64,000 nt of DNA, taken from the NCBI GenBank assembly GCA_020634135.1, contig JACKCG010000001.1, positions 558,001 through 622,000 of the forward strand. The letters are read 5' to 3'. Shown piece after piece: positions 1 to 7,861 of this stretch (positions are counted from its first letter, which is position 1; each line of letters begins with the position of its first letter). The position numbers were made by a program, and so were the translations under genes. The notes beneath the pieces were generated by a model. That model was not told the origin of the DNA. It ran no database searches and saw nothing but the letters and a program-made list of their open reading frames with translations. This DNA comes from Anaerolineaceae bacterium (lineage in GTDB: Bacteria > Chloroflexota > Anaerolineae > Aggregatilineales > Phototrophicaceae).

Positions 1-1
1 C

Positions 2-826
2 ATTGTTGAATACCTGGAAAACAAAGCGGTTATTAGCCTCCCAGGCGTGCCGCGTGAGATGAAATTTCTGTTCAGCGAATCGGTGATCCCTTATTTGAAG
101 CGCCGCTATAATTTGAAGGAAACTGTAATTAAGGCACGGGTGCTCAAGACCGCGGGGATTGGCGAAAGTACATTGGATAGCAAGATAGGTGATGACCTGC
201 TTCAGCAAAGTAACCCAACGATTGGTCTGGCCGCTCATGCCGGTCAGGTGGATGTGCGAGTCACGGCAAAGGCTATCAGTATTGAAGTCGCGAACCGGAT
301 GATTGACGAAGTGGACACCATACTGCGGGAACGGATCGGCTCGTATATTTTTGGCGTGGATGATGAACAGATTGAAGATGTATTGGTACGCCTTCTGCTT
401 AAGAATAACGTGCGACTGGCGATTGTCCAGGCCGGAGTAGAGGATGTAGTTGCCAGCCGAATCAGGGGAGCGGCCCAAGGGGAGCAGGCACTTGTAATCG
501 CCGAGGTTTATGCTTCTCCCAGTGAACTCGAGATGAAACTTGAATCAACGGATGGCGTTGGTATTCGTGAGTTAGCTGAGAAAGCGGCGCAGTACGTTTC
601 CCGGCAAGTAGAAGGTGGGCTTGGGATCGCAATTGTGAGCAACCCCGAGATGGGAGATGACCATGCTGATAGTGAGCCGGGTACTGCCATTGCAGTGTAT
701 TTCGCTGGCGAAGTGAGATCACGGGAGTATGGGTTTGGGGGGCAGTCGGAAACTGCACCAGTATGGACGAGCACCTGGGTGATGTCTATGGCCTGGCGTA
801 TGTTGAAAGAGAAATTTACCGAATGA
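2..826 (+). CDS. cinA: CinA-like protein, 5'-truncated by window edge, degenerate amidase domain
   Basis: The reading frame is open from the first full codon, so the start lies upstream of the window. It enters at the CinA signature LPGVPREMKF (about nt 38-67), which closes the MoaB/Mog-like N-terminal domain. The rest matches the middle region and the C-terminal PncC/CinA domain, normally a nicotinamide-nucleotide amidase. The segment where active CinA/PncC proteins carry the ESCTGG-type serine motif reads AIVQAGVED (nt 419-445), with no serine or glycine pair. The later glycine-rich segment is also altered (GIAIVSNPEMGD). The fold is probably kept but amidase activity looks lost. The TGA overlaps the next start in ATGA, so the two genes are probably translationally coupled. 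The family call is firm; the role is not known. Confidence 0.85.
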   Translation: MVEYLENKAVISLPGVPREMKFLFSESVIPYLKRRYNLKETVIKARVLKTAGIGESTLDSKIGDDLLQQSNPTIGLAAHAGQVDVRVTAKAISIEVANRMIDEVDTILRERIGSYIFGVDDEQIEDVLVRLLLKNNVRLAIVQAGVEDVVASRIRGAAQGEQALVIAEVYASPSELEMKLESTDGVGIRELAEKAAQYVSRQVEGGLGIAIVSNPEMGDDHADSEPGTAIAVYFAGEVRSREYGFGGQSETAPVWTSTWVMSMAWRMLKEKFTE

Positions 827-1395
827 CAACTGCTGACATCGCGCAGAAACTCCTTGAAACTGGCATATTGCAGTTTGGTGAGTTCAGAGAGAATAATGGC
901 TATGCTCCGTTACGGTTGCATATGGAACTGTTACCGGCATATCCGGCGTTTCTGGATCAGGTTACCGGCCTTCTAGGGGAGTTGCTGCCCGGTAACATTC
1001 AACGATTAGTGGCTGCGCCCGATGCGCTCCCGCTGGGCGTCAGCGTGAGTTTGCGGACAGGGATTCCGCTTATCTACAGCCGGGGAAGAAGCGAGTCTCC
1101 CGCTTTTGATCTGGTGGGTGCGTATGACTCCGGACGAACGGTGGTTGTGCTGACGAATGCACTTTCTGACGGTGAATCGCTGCTGTCATTGATCTGGCGT
1201 GTTCGCCAGGTTGGGTTAAAGGTCAGTACAGTCGTCGGGCTGATTGATCTTGAATCGGGATTCTCAAGTGACTGTGCCATGTTTTCGCTGGTCAATCTGA
1301 CTGGAGTCATGGACGCGCTTAAAGAAAAAGCCCTGCTTCCGGCAGGGCAAATCACGTCTGTGTATGAGTGGATGCGGCAGAATCAGGGTCAATAG
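823..1395 (+). CDS. Orotate phosphoribosyltransferase-like (PRTase-fold) protein, degenerate PRPP site
   Basis: This 190-residue protein starts at the ATG in the ATGA overlap with the cinA-like gene. An in-frame start at 763 exists but would overlap 64 bp. The layout is type-I phosphoribosyltransferase (PyrE-like): an N-terminal LLETGILQFGEF-like helix, a core with PLIYSRGRS, then GAYDSGRTVVVL and a C-terminal helix. The PRPP-binding loop of active enzymes has two acidic residues followed by TTG-S. Here residues 107-120 read VVVLTNALSDGESL, so the acidic pair is Thr-Asn. It may bind a nucleotide without catalysis, or have a changed substrate. A genuine pyrE may lie elsewhere. The PRTase fold is fairly sure; OPRT activity is doubtful. 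It meets lepA tail to tail, 3 bp apart. Confidence 0.75.
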   Translation: MTTADIAQKLLETGILQFGEFRENNGYAPLRLHMELLPAYPAFLDQVTGLLGELLPGNIQRLVAAPDALPLGVSVSLRTGIPLIYSRGRSESPAFDLVGAYDSGRTVVVLTNALSDGESLLSLIWRVRQVGLKVSTVVGLIDLESGFSSDCAMFSLVNLTGVMDALKEKALLPAGQITSVYEWMRQNQGQ

Positions 1396-1398
1396 AGG

Positions 1399-3201
1399 CT
1401 AGTCGTCGTCGAGTGAGAGTAGCGCCATGAAAGCTTCCTGCGGCACTTCAACCGAGCCGATCATCTTCATGCGCTTCTTGCCCTTTTTCTGCTTTTCCAG
1501 CAGTTTCTTTTTACGGGTAATGTCACCGCCATAGCATTTTGCCAGCACATCCTTCCGTAATGCCTTTACGTTGGCGCGGGAGATGACGCGCTTGCCCGTC
1601 GCTGCCTGGATAGGCACGACAAATTGCTGGCGCGGGATCAGGTCTTTCAGTTTGCTGATGAGCTTTTGTCCTTTGTGGTAGGCATCGTCCCGGTGGACGA
1701 TAATCGCCAGTGCGTCTACCGGCTCATTATTTACCAGGATGTCAAGCTTCACCAGGTCACCAGTGCGATACCCATCAAACTGATAATCAAGGCTGGCATA
1801 TCCTTTTGACGCACTTTTGAGGCGGTCAAAGAAATCCACAATGACTTCCGAGAGCGGAATCCGGTAATGCAGGATGACGCGCTGTGTATCGAGATATTCC
1901 GTTGTTTCGTACTCTGCGTGTTTCTTAATTGCCAAATCCATGATCGGCCCGATGAACTCCTGAGGAGTATAAATCTGAATTTTCATCCAGGGTTCACGGA
2001 TTTCACTGATAACCGATTCATCGGGAAGCTGCGCCGGGCTGTCAATAGTGACCAGTTCGCCGTTGGTTTTGACGACCTGGTATTCCACGCTGGGGGCTGT
2101 TGCCAGGATATCGAGGTCGTATTCTCGCTCAAGCCGTTCCTGAACAATTTCCATGTGAAATAGGCCCAGAAAACCGACCCTGAAACCGAAATTGAGCGCT
2201 TGTGACGTTTCAGGCTCATAAATGAGGGAAGCATCATTGAGTTGCAGCTTTTCGAGCGCATCTCTAAGGTCGGGATAATCGTCGTTGTTGGTGGGATAGA
2301 ACCCGGCAAAGACCATTGATTTGACCTGCTTGTAACCCGGCAGCGGCTCGCTGGCCCCGTTGGTCGCCAGGGTGATGGTATCGCCAACGCGGCATTCACG
2401 AACAGTCTTAAAGCCGGTGGCGATATAGCCTACTTCCCCCACCTCTAGCGTGTTCACCGCCCGCATATCGGGGCTGAAAACACCGATTTCGACAGGCTCG
2501 AACTTTGCATCCGTGGCAATCAGGCGCAGAATGTCGCGTTTTTGCAACCGCCCCTCAAAGACACGAACATAGGCTATGACCCCTTTGTAAGAATCATAGT
2601 GTGAGTCGAAAACCAGGGCGCGCAGAGGGGCATTAGCATCGCCTTTTGGGGGAGGCACCTGCTTGATGATGGCTTCGAGTACGTCCTGGATGCCGGTGCC
2701 CTGCTTGGCGGAAATCGGGATCATGCCGTCGGCGGATACACCTAGCAGGTCTTCCAGTTCTTTGGCGATGTCCTTCGGACGCGCCGCCGGGAGATCAATC
2801 TTGTTGATAACCGGAAGTAGTTCCAGGTCCTGTTCTAATGCCAGGTAGAGATTGGCGAGCGTCTGGGCTTCAACCCCCTGGCTGGCATCCACGACCAGGA
2901 TTGCGCCCTCACAGGCCTGCAAAGCCCGGCTGACTTCGTAGCTGAAGTCCACGTGTCCTGGTGTATCGATCAGATTGAGGACATAGAGTTGCCCGTCTTT
3001 TGCCAGGTACTTCATGCGGACAGCCGAAGCCTTAATGGTAACGCCACGTTCGCGCTCCAAGTCCATGCTGTCGAGTAGCTGGGCGTGCATCTCACGGTCA
3101 CTGACGGTCTGGGTAAGCTGCAACATGCGATCAGCAAGTGTACTCTTGCCATGATCGATATGGGCGATAATTGAGAAATTACGTATGTGTTCCTGGCTCA
3201 T
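1399..3201 (-). CDS. lepA: Elongation factor 4 (LepA), ribosomal back-translocase GTPase
   Basis: The 600-residue length is normal for LepA/EF4, which acts on stalled ribosomes. All translational GTPase motifs are visible: G1 AHIDHGKST near residue 14, the RGVTIKA switch region, G3 DTPGHVDF and G4 NKIDLP. The LepA-specific C-terminus follows, with GYASLDYQFDGYR and the basic GDITRKKKLLEKQKKGKKRM tail. The start MSQEHIRNF is the usual one. It is the last gene of a minus-strand run (PrsW-like, small membrane protein, S1 protease, tlyA, lepA), 44 bp after tlyA, so it may also have its own promoter. Nothing is missing. Confidence 0.97.
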   Translation of the reverse strand: MSQEHIRNFSIIAHIDHGKSTLADRMLQLTQTVSDREMHAQLLDSMDLERERGVTIKASAVRMKYLAKDGQLYVLNLIDTPGHVDFSYEVSRALQACEGAILVVDASQGVEAQTLANLYLALEQDLELLPVINKIDLPAARPKDIAKELEDLLGVSADGMIPISAKQGTGIQDVLEAIIKQVPPPKGDANAPLRALVFDSHYDSYKGVIAYVRVFEGRLQKRDILRLIATDAKFEPVEIGVFSPDMRAVNTLEVGEVGYIATGFKTVRECRVGDTITLATNGASEPLPGYKQVKSMVFAGFYPTNNDDYPDLRDALEKLQLNDASLIYEPETSQALNFGFRVGFLGLFHMEIVQERLEREYDLDILATAPSVEYQVVKTNGELVTIDSPAQLPDESVISEIREPWMKIQIYTPQEFIGPIMDLAIKKHAEYETTEYLDTQRVILHYRIPLSEVIVDFFDRLKSASKGYASLDYQFDGYRTGDLVKLDILVNNEPVDALAIIVHRDDAYHKGQKLISKLKDLIPRQQFVVPIQAATGKRVISRANVKALRKDVLAKCYGGDITRKKKLLEKQKKGKKRMKMIGSVEVPQEAFMALLSLDDD

Positions 3202-3245
3202 GTTTTTACCTGTTCATAATACCACTATTATACAGTGGCCGGTGA

Positions 3246-4031
3246 TTATCCGTGTAGGGTGGTTCGTACGAGAGCTTCAAGGTCGAGGGAATCAACCTGT
3301 GTTTCTCCCCATGCGAACCAGGCCAGAAACTCGGTATTGCCCGCCGGGCCTTTGAGGGGCGAAGTAGTCAGCCCTTTGACGGCAAACCCTTCCTGTAGGG
3401 CGAAGATGAGGATTTCTTCCAGGACGCGGGCATGAATTTGGGAGTCTTTGACGACGCCTCCTTTGCCGACATCGTTTTTCCCGGCCTCAAATTGCGGTTT
3501 GATGAGTGGGATGATTTCCGCCTGCGGCGCAAGCCACTGTTTTACTGCGGGCAGCAGTAGTTTCAGTGAAATGAATGAAGCATCAATCACCGCCAGATTG
3601 ACTGGTTCCGGCAGGGCGGTGACATGACGGGCATTGGTACGCTCCATAACAATAACGCGCTTATCCTGGCGCAGTTTGTAGTGAATTTGCCCATAGCCGA
3701 CATCCAGCGCATATACCCGTGCTGCGCCATGTTGTAAGAGGCAATCGGTAAAACCGCCAGTGCTGGCCCCTACGTCGGCGCAAATCCGCCCGCGAACATC
3801 TACTGCAAAGTCGACCAGCGCTCCAGCCAGCTTGTCCCCGCCCCGGCTCACATAACGCGGCTTGCTTTTAACAGTGACGACGGCATTCTGGTCAATCCGT
3901 GTGCCAGGTTTGTCTATCATCTGATCGCCAACAAGGACTTCTCCGGCCATAATCATAGCCCGGGCTTTTTCACGGCTGGTCGCCAGACCGCGTTCATATA
4001 CCAGAATGTCAAGGCGCTGTTTTTCTGCCAT
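3246..4031 (-). CDS. tlyA: TlyA family rRNA 2'-O-methyltransferase / hemolysin-like protein
   Basis: The 261-residue protein has an N-terminal S4 RNA-binding domain (about 6-65, with RLDILVYERGLATSREKAR) joined to an FtsJ/RrmJ-type methyltransferase domain. The join carries YVSRGGDKL, and the SAM-binding loop is DVGASTGGFTDCLL. Later strands carry VIDASFISL and LIKPQFEAGK, as in TlyA. Family members 2'-O-methylate cytidines in 16S and 23S rRNA. The gene begins 4 bp after the secreted protease gene ends and precedes lepA, so two ribosome-related genes sit at the tail of this transcript. Confidence 0.93.
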   Translation of the reverse strand: MAEKQRLDILVYERGLATSREKARAMIMAGEVLVGDQMIDKPGTRIDQNAVVTVKSKPRYVSRGGDKLAGALVDFAVDVRGRICADVGASTGGFTDCLLQHGAARVYALDVGYGQIHYKLRQDKRVIVMERTNARHVTALPEPVNLAVIDASFISLKLLLPAVKQWLAPQAEIIPLIKPQFEAGKNDVGKGGVVKDSQIHARVLEEILIFALQEGFAVKGLTTSPLKGPAGNTEFLAWFAWGETQVDSLDLEALVRTTLHG

Positions 4032-4035
4032 CGGA

Positions 4036-6267
4036 TTAATCGCGGGTCAAGTATATTGTGAGATATAGGGGCAGTTCGGTTTCAGTAGTGATTTCAACGC
4101 CGTCAGCGGTGATAGGCAAGTAGCCGTCGGCGGCGATAACCACACTATACAGTGTGTCGAATTGCACTGGACGATCTAACTCGAACTCGCCGTTCTGGTC
4201 GGTTACGGCCAGGGCGAAAATCATATCCTGATTCCATTCCTCAACGAACTCACTGACGGAGAAATCTTCGCCAATCAAGATGAATGTCACACCGGGGATG
4301 CCTGCGCGGGTATCTGCGTCCAGGATTTTTCCCCGGAATTGCACGCCGCCCGCCTGTGCAAAACGGTCAATCGGAAGCTGCCCAATACCAACCTGCGTTT
4401 CTGCGGCGGCAATTGGCAGATTATTGATAAGAAATTCGACGCGATACGTGCCATCCGGGATTCTCGTCGAAGCACTAAGGCGCACTAAATAGTTACTACC
4501 GCTTTCCGGTTGACTCCAGGGAACAACCTGTTCGTAAAACGTGTCGTCATCCACCGACCAGCGCATTGTCCACAGTGTCCCGGCACCGATTTGTTGCCAG
4601 TCAACCAGCGTATAGAGATTGCCTATCGTGCTGGGGAAGTTGCTGATAGGTGCGGCAGTCAGTGCTTCGAGATCGGTATTGGCGGCGGTGAAATGCAGGT
4701 TACTGAAAATATCTGCGTAGGCGCCTTGCTGTGCCCCGGCGATTACCAGATCAGATTTGGCTGCCAATCGCCCGGTAATATAGAGTTCCAGGCGATAGGT
4801 ACCGGGGAGCAGGCCACTTTCTGCTTGAATGCTGGTGGTCATATCGCCGTTTGCACCAGCATTCCAGGTGTTTGTTTGACGGGAGAATTCAACACCATTG
4901 TAGTACCACAGGCTGATCCATTCGATGCCGTTTTCCATGTTCTGGAAAATGAAACGTGCCCCGGCTACGTTGCCAGTCGGCAGGACAAATCCATTGCCCA
5001 ACGGGTTGCCACGCAGATCCAGGATGCCGAAAACGATGTCTCGAAACGAGGGTGAGAGTTCCGCTGAGCCGCCGATATTCAGGCGCGCCGTACCGGAAGC
5101 AACACCATTCACGAATAAAGTGAATTCGTATACACCATTTGCCCAGGGTTGGTTGGCACTGCCGATGTACCAGATACCATTTTCGCCCCCGCTCCAACGC
5201 ACAGGGGCCAGACTGAAAGTCGGATTAGGGATACCATTGGTAGTGACGCGCAGTTCATATACCGTCTCGGGAGACATATTCACATAATCAAAGAATAGAT
5301 ACAGACCGGTGCTGCCAGCCGGCAGACTGCCGATGACTGATGTTGGCATCCCAGCTTCATTAACTGATGGCGCGAAAAACAGATTCTTAAATTCAGGTGT
5401 TCCAGTTCGGTGAAACTGTGAACCAGGAGGATCGGGGGTGGTGACGGCAAGGCCGAGGGAGGCGCCACGCAGTAAAGGCTGGGCAAAACTAGCTGGTCGC
5501 AGTCCGTTGATGAATCCACCTACGGGGATGCATATGTCACTGCTGTTCACCAGACCATCACGATTGGTGTCCTGAAGCGGCTGGCAGGTGGTATCGGTGC
5601 TGAGTACCGTGATGGGGGCAGTGGTGGGGATGCCGATGAGTTGTCCTTGTTGGTTATATGCCCCTCCGCCAGACATTGTACCGGGGATGACTGCGCTCGT
5701 CTTGATCCAGGCTTTATCAGCACCGCGTGGTTCTGCCGTAAAGCCGATAATCGTGCCTCTGGAGATACCAACCGCTTCGCTGCCAATACCAGGGTAGCCA
5801 ACCACTGTAATAGTCTGGTCGAGTTGGGTCGTGCCAGAATCGGCCAGTTCTACGAATGGAAGCGCCAGGCTATTGCCCTCGATTAACCGGCCATCCAGTT
5901 CCTGGGTGATGCGGAGCAGTGCAAGATCTAAACCTGGATCCGCTTGGGCAATCTCCGCCCGGTACTTCGGGACTGGCGGCTCACCAGGTGTAATCGTCAT
6001 AGCAACGATCAATGTTTCGCCAGGGCAGGCGGTATCCTGCAATGTGTTGTGAGCATTGGTGATGATAAGCCCTGAGCGACTCACGATCGTGCCGGAACCC
6101 ACACAGGTAACTATCAGCTCGTCACCCACATTTTGTGCCTGCATGATAAAGACCGTTGCACGTTGGATACGATCTAAATCTTGTGACTGCTGCTGTGCAT
6201 CAACCGAAATAGGGAAGAGAGATAGACTGAACAGCAATATGGCGGCCAGTATGTGTGTCCGATACAT
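4036..6267 (-). CDS. Secreted trypsin-like (S1/DegP-like) serine protease with EF-hand-like loop and C-terminal beta domains
   Basis: The 743-residue protein has a signal peptide (residues 1-24, cut near VDAQ). The chymotrypsin-fold domain spans roughly 30-225, with triad candidates His73 (TNAHN), Asp114 (GLDLALL) and Ser199 (GTMSGGG). After it comes DTNRDGLVNSSD (233-244), spaced like an EF-hand/dockerin calcium loop. About 380 residues of beta-rich, low-similarity sequence follow. A final carboxypeptidase-regulatory-like Ig fold runs from about 650 (FRGKILDADTRAGIPGV) to the end. It is predicted to be exported and active outside the membrane. It starts 2 bp after the 200-residue membrane protein gene and is probably cotranscribed with it and the PrsW-like gene. 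The substrate is unknown. Confidence 0.85.
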   Translation of the reverse strand: MYRTHILAAILLFSLSLFPISVDAQQQSQDLDRIQRATVFIMQAQNVGDELIVTCVGSGTIVSRSGLIITNAHNTLQDTACPGETLIVAMTITPGEPPVPKYRAEIAQADPGLDLALLRITQELDGRLIEGNSLALPFVELADSGTTQLDQTITVVGYPGIGSEAVGISRGTIIGFTAEPRGADKAWIKTSAVIPGTMSGGGAYNQQGQLIGIPTTAPITVLSTDTTCQPLQDTNRDGLVNSSDICIPVGGFINGLRPASFAQPLLRGASLGLAVTTPDPPGSQFHRTGTPEFKNLFFAPSVNEAGMPTSVIGSLPAGSTGLYLFFDYVNMSPETVYELRVTTNGIPNPTFSLAPVRWSGGENGIWYIGSANQPWANGVYEFTLFVNGVASGTARLNIGGSAELSPSFRDIVFGILDLRGNPLGNGFVLPTGNVAGARFIFQNMENGIEWISLWYYNGVEFSRQTNTWNAGANGDMTTSIQAESGLLPGTYRLELYITGRLAAKSDLVIAGAQQGAYADIFSNLHFTAANTDLEALTAAPISNFPSTIGNLYTLVDWQQIGAGTLWTMRWSVDDDTFYEQVVPWSQPESGSNYLVRLSASTRIPDGTYRVEFLINNLPIAAAETQVGIGQLPIDRFAQAGGVQFRGKILDADTRAGIPGVTFILIGEDFSVSEFVEEWNQDMIFALAVTDQNGEFELDRPVQFDTLYSVVIAADGYLPITADGVEITTETELPLYLTIYLTRD

Positions 6268-6269
6268 CG

Positions 6270-6872
6270 CTAAAATTCCAAATCTCGCAAAAACTGGTTA
6301 AGGATACGGACATTCTCGTTATAAAGCTGGGCATTCGAAAGAAAAGTGATGATAATCGCTTGCCCGCGTTTGATAACCAGAATATCACTGCCACGCACTG
6401 CCGTCGGCGCACTTTGGAGAAATGGGTTAGTGTCGGCAGCGACATAGCTGTAGTTCATGATAGTTGCCTGCGTTTCGTCGGGCAGGGTATATGGTTCGAT
6501 GGATGTCACATTGTAGGCGGCCAGGGTCTGGGCGCGATTTAATGTCTGTGCTGTCAGGACATTCCATCCGGTTGTGTTCGCCCCGACCGGGCGAATCGCT
6601 ATCTGAATCGTGGTCTTGAATCCGATTTCAGTAGTATTTCGTACCCGGAAAACATAATCTGTGCCGAAATCTATCAGCCAGTTGCGGGGATAAGCGGCAC
6701 GAATACCTGCTTCGGTGTTCACGTAAACGCTGACGGCATTCAGGGCGCTGTCACGCAGGTTGATACCAACAAGAAGGCCGATCACACCGAACAACAACAC
6801 AAAATAATGGCTCCAGCGCTGGCGGGGGGAAATACGCTCTTCTGGTGCGCCGGTGATCTCAATAACGGTCAT
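6270..6872 (-). CDS. Membrane-anchored protein of unknown function
   Basis: The 200-residue protein has a short cytosolic N-terminus, one transmembrane segment (about residues 23-41, YFVLLFGVIGLLVGI) and an exported C-terminal domain of about 155 residues. The exported part begins AGIRAAYPRNWLIDF, which loosely recalls PsbP/DUF1795-type domains, but I cannot assign a family. It overlaps the PrsW-like gene by 4 bp (ATGA) and is followed 2 bp later by the secreted serine protease. That tight coupling makes it a candidate partner, anchor or substrate of the protease. Confidence 0.7.
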   Translation of the reverse strand: MTVIEITGAPEERISPRQRWSHYFVLLFGVIGLLVGINLRDSALNAVSVYVNTEAGIRAAYPRNWLIDFGTDYVFRVRNTTEIGFKTTIQIAIRPVGANTTGWNVLTAQTLNRAQTLAAYNVTSIEPYTLPDETQATIMNYSYVAADTNPFLQSAPTAVRGSDILVIKRGQAIIITFLSNAQLYNENVRILNQFLRDLEF

Positions 6873-7846
6873 CTTAGCTCGCCTTCCTGGGATGGGGCGG
6901 CTTCGCGTGCCTGTTGTTCTGTACTGCGGAGCAGGAACGACACAACCGCGACGACTACGGCAAACAGCGCAACAGCGAATCCGAGTCCAAATAAGGATTT
7001 TGGCGCACTTGTAGTCAGGTTGAAGGTGGCGTTCACCAGGCCAGCCCGGATAGGAATAGCAACACCATTGATAAATGCCGCTACTGCTACGGCGGAGGGT
7101 AGCAGCAACGGTGTTGGGCGGCTGAAGCGCAGTTCGGCCAGGGCATAGCCAACGATCAGACTTGTCGCTAGTTGTAATGTGGTGGTCTCAAATATACGCA
7201 GAGCCGCAATGTCCGGGGGAGGGGTGTCGGAAAGGATAAAAATGAGGTTCAGTACGGTAGAAAAGCCAATCGCGCCTGCCGTACCATACGCTACACTATC
7301 GAACCGTTCCGAAAAATCGTCGGGCCATACGGTATAGCGGATCACTAGATACTTTATGATTTCGTAGGTTATGCCGGCGGTAAAGGAGTAGCCGATTATA
7401 CGGTTGATGGCCCCGGCAAGCGGCAACCAGAGGTCTACTTGAAAAAAATCCTGTACCATCGGAATTGCAATAGCGTTAGCAGCCAGTCCGCTGATAATCG
7501 CCACATTAATCAGGCGTTGGCGTGGCTGTGGTGCGGAACTTTCTGGTCTCCATGATAACAACAACCACAGCCCAACCGGAACGAAAACGAGAAGCAGCCC
7601 GCCGATCTGGCTGAAGTTGGCGGGTAACTGTATGCCGAGAAAGTTGACTGCTGCGAACATCCCAGCGGCAAGAACGAAGAGGATTCCCTGCTGGATCATC
7701 AAGCTGCGCCACACCGGGCGGCGAGGCTGAATCTCCTCGACATCTATTGGCGGTGGAATTAGGTAGCCGGAAGTTGACACAATTGCCCATTTCTGTTCTA
7801 GGTGCCAGTGCGCTATACTTTGTAATCCTAGCGGATTGTTTTTCAC
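6869..7846 (-). CDS. PrsW/RsiW-degrading-like polytopic membrane protein
   Basis: The 325-residue protein has about eight hydrophobic segments. The block ITYEIIKYLVI followed by FDSVAYGTAGAIGFSTVLNL matches the core of PrsW-family intramembrane glutamic proteases (EExxK, then D...YG...G.GF...EN). The first Glu of the pair is Tyr here, and the usual EN after GF is LN, so catalysis may be impaired. PrsW proteins cleave membrane anti-sigma factors. This gene heads the operon with the small membrane protein and secreted S1 protease, and is divergent from the ABC binding-protein gene only 15 bp away. The fold assignment is moderate. Confidence 0.65.
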   Translation of the reverse strand: MKNNPLGLQSIAHWHLEQKWAIVSTSGYLIPPPIDVEEIQPRRPVWRSLMIQQGILFVLAAGMFAAVNFLGIQLPANFSQIGGLLLVFVPVGLWLLLSWRPESSAPQPRQRLINVAIISGLAANAIAIPMVQDFFQVDLWLPLAGAINRIIGYSFTAGITYEIIKYLVIRYTVWPDDFSERFDSVAYGTAGAIGFSTVLNLIFILSDTPPPDIAALRIFETTTLQLATSLIVGYALAELRFSRPTPLLLPSAVAVAAFINGVAIPIRAGLVNATFNLTTSAPKSLFGLGFAVALFAVVVAVVSFLLRSTEQQAREAAPSQEGELR

Positions 7847-7861
7847 CTGGAAAGATAGAAT

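Noticed and set aside
4510..5055. 181-codon antisense ORF within the S1 protease gene
   Set aside because: The opposite strand has a continuous 743-codon gene with signal peptide and triad; the antisense product matches nothing.
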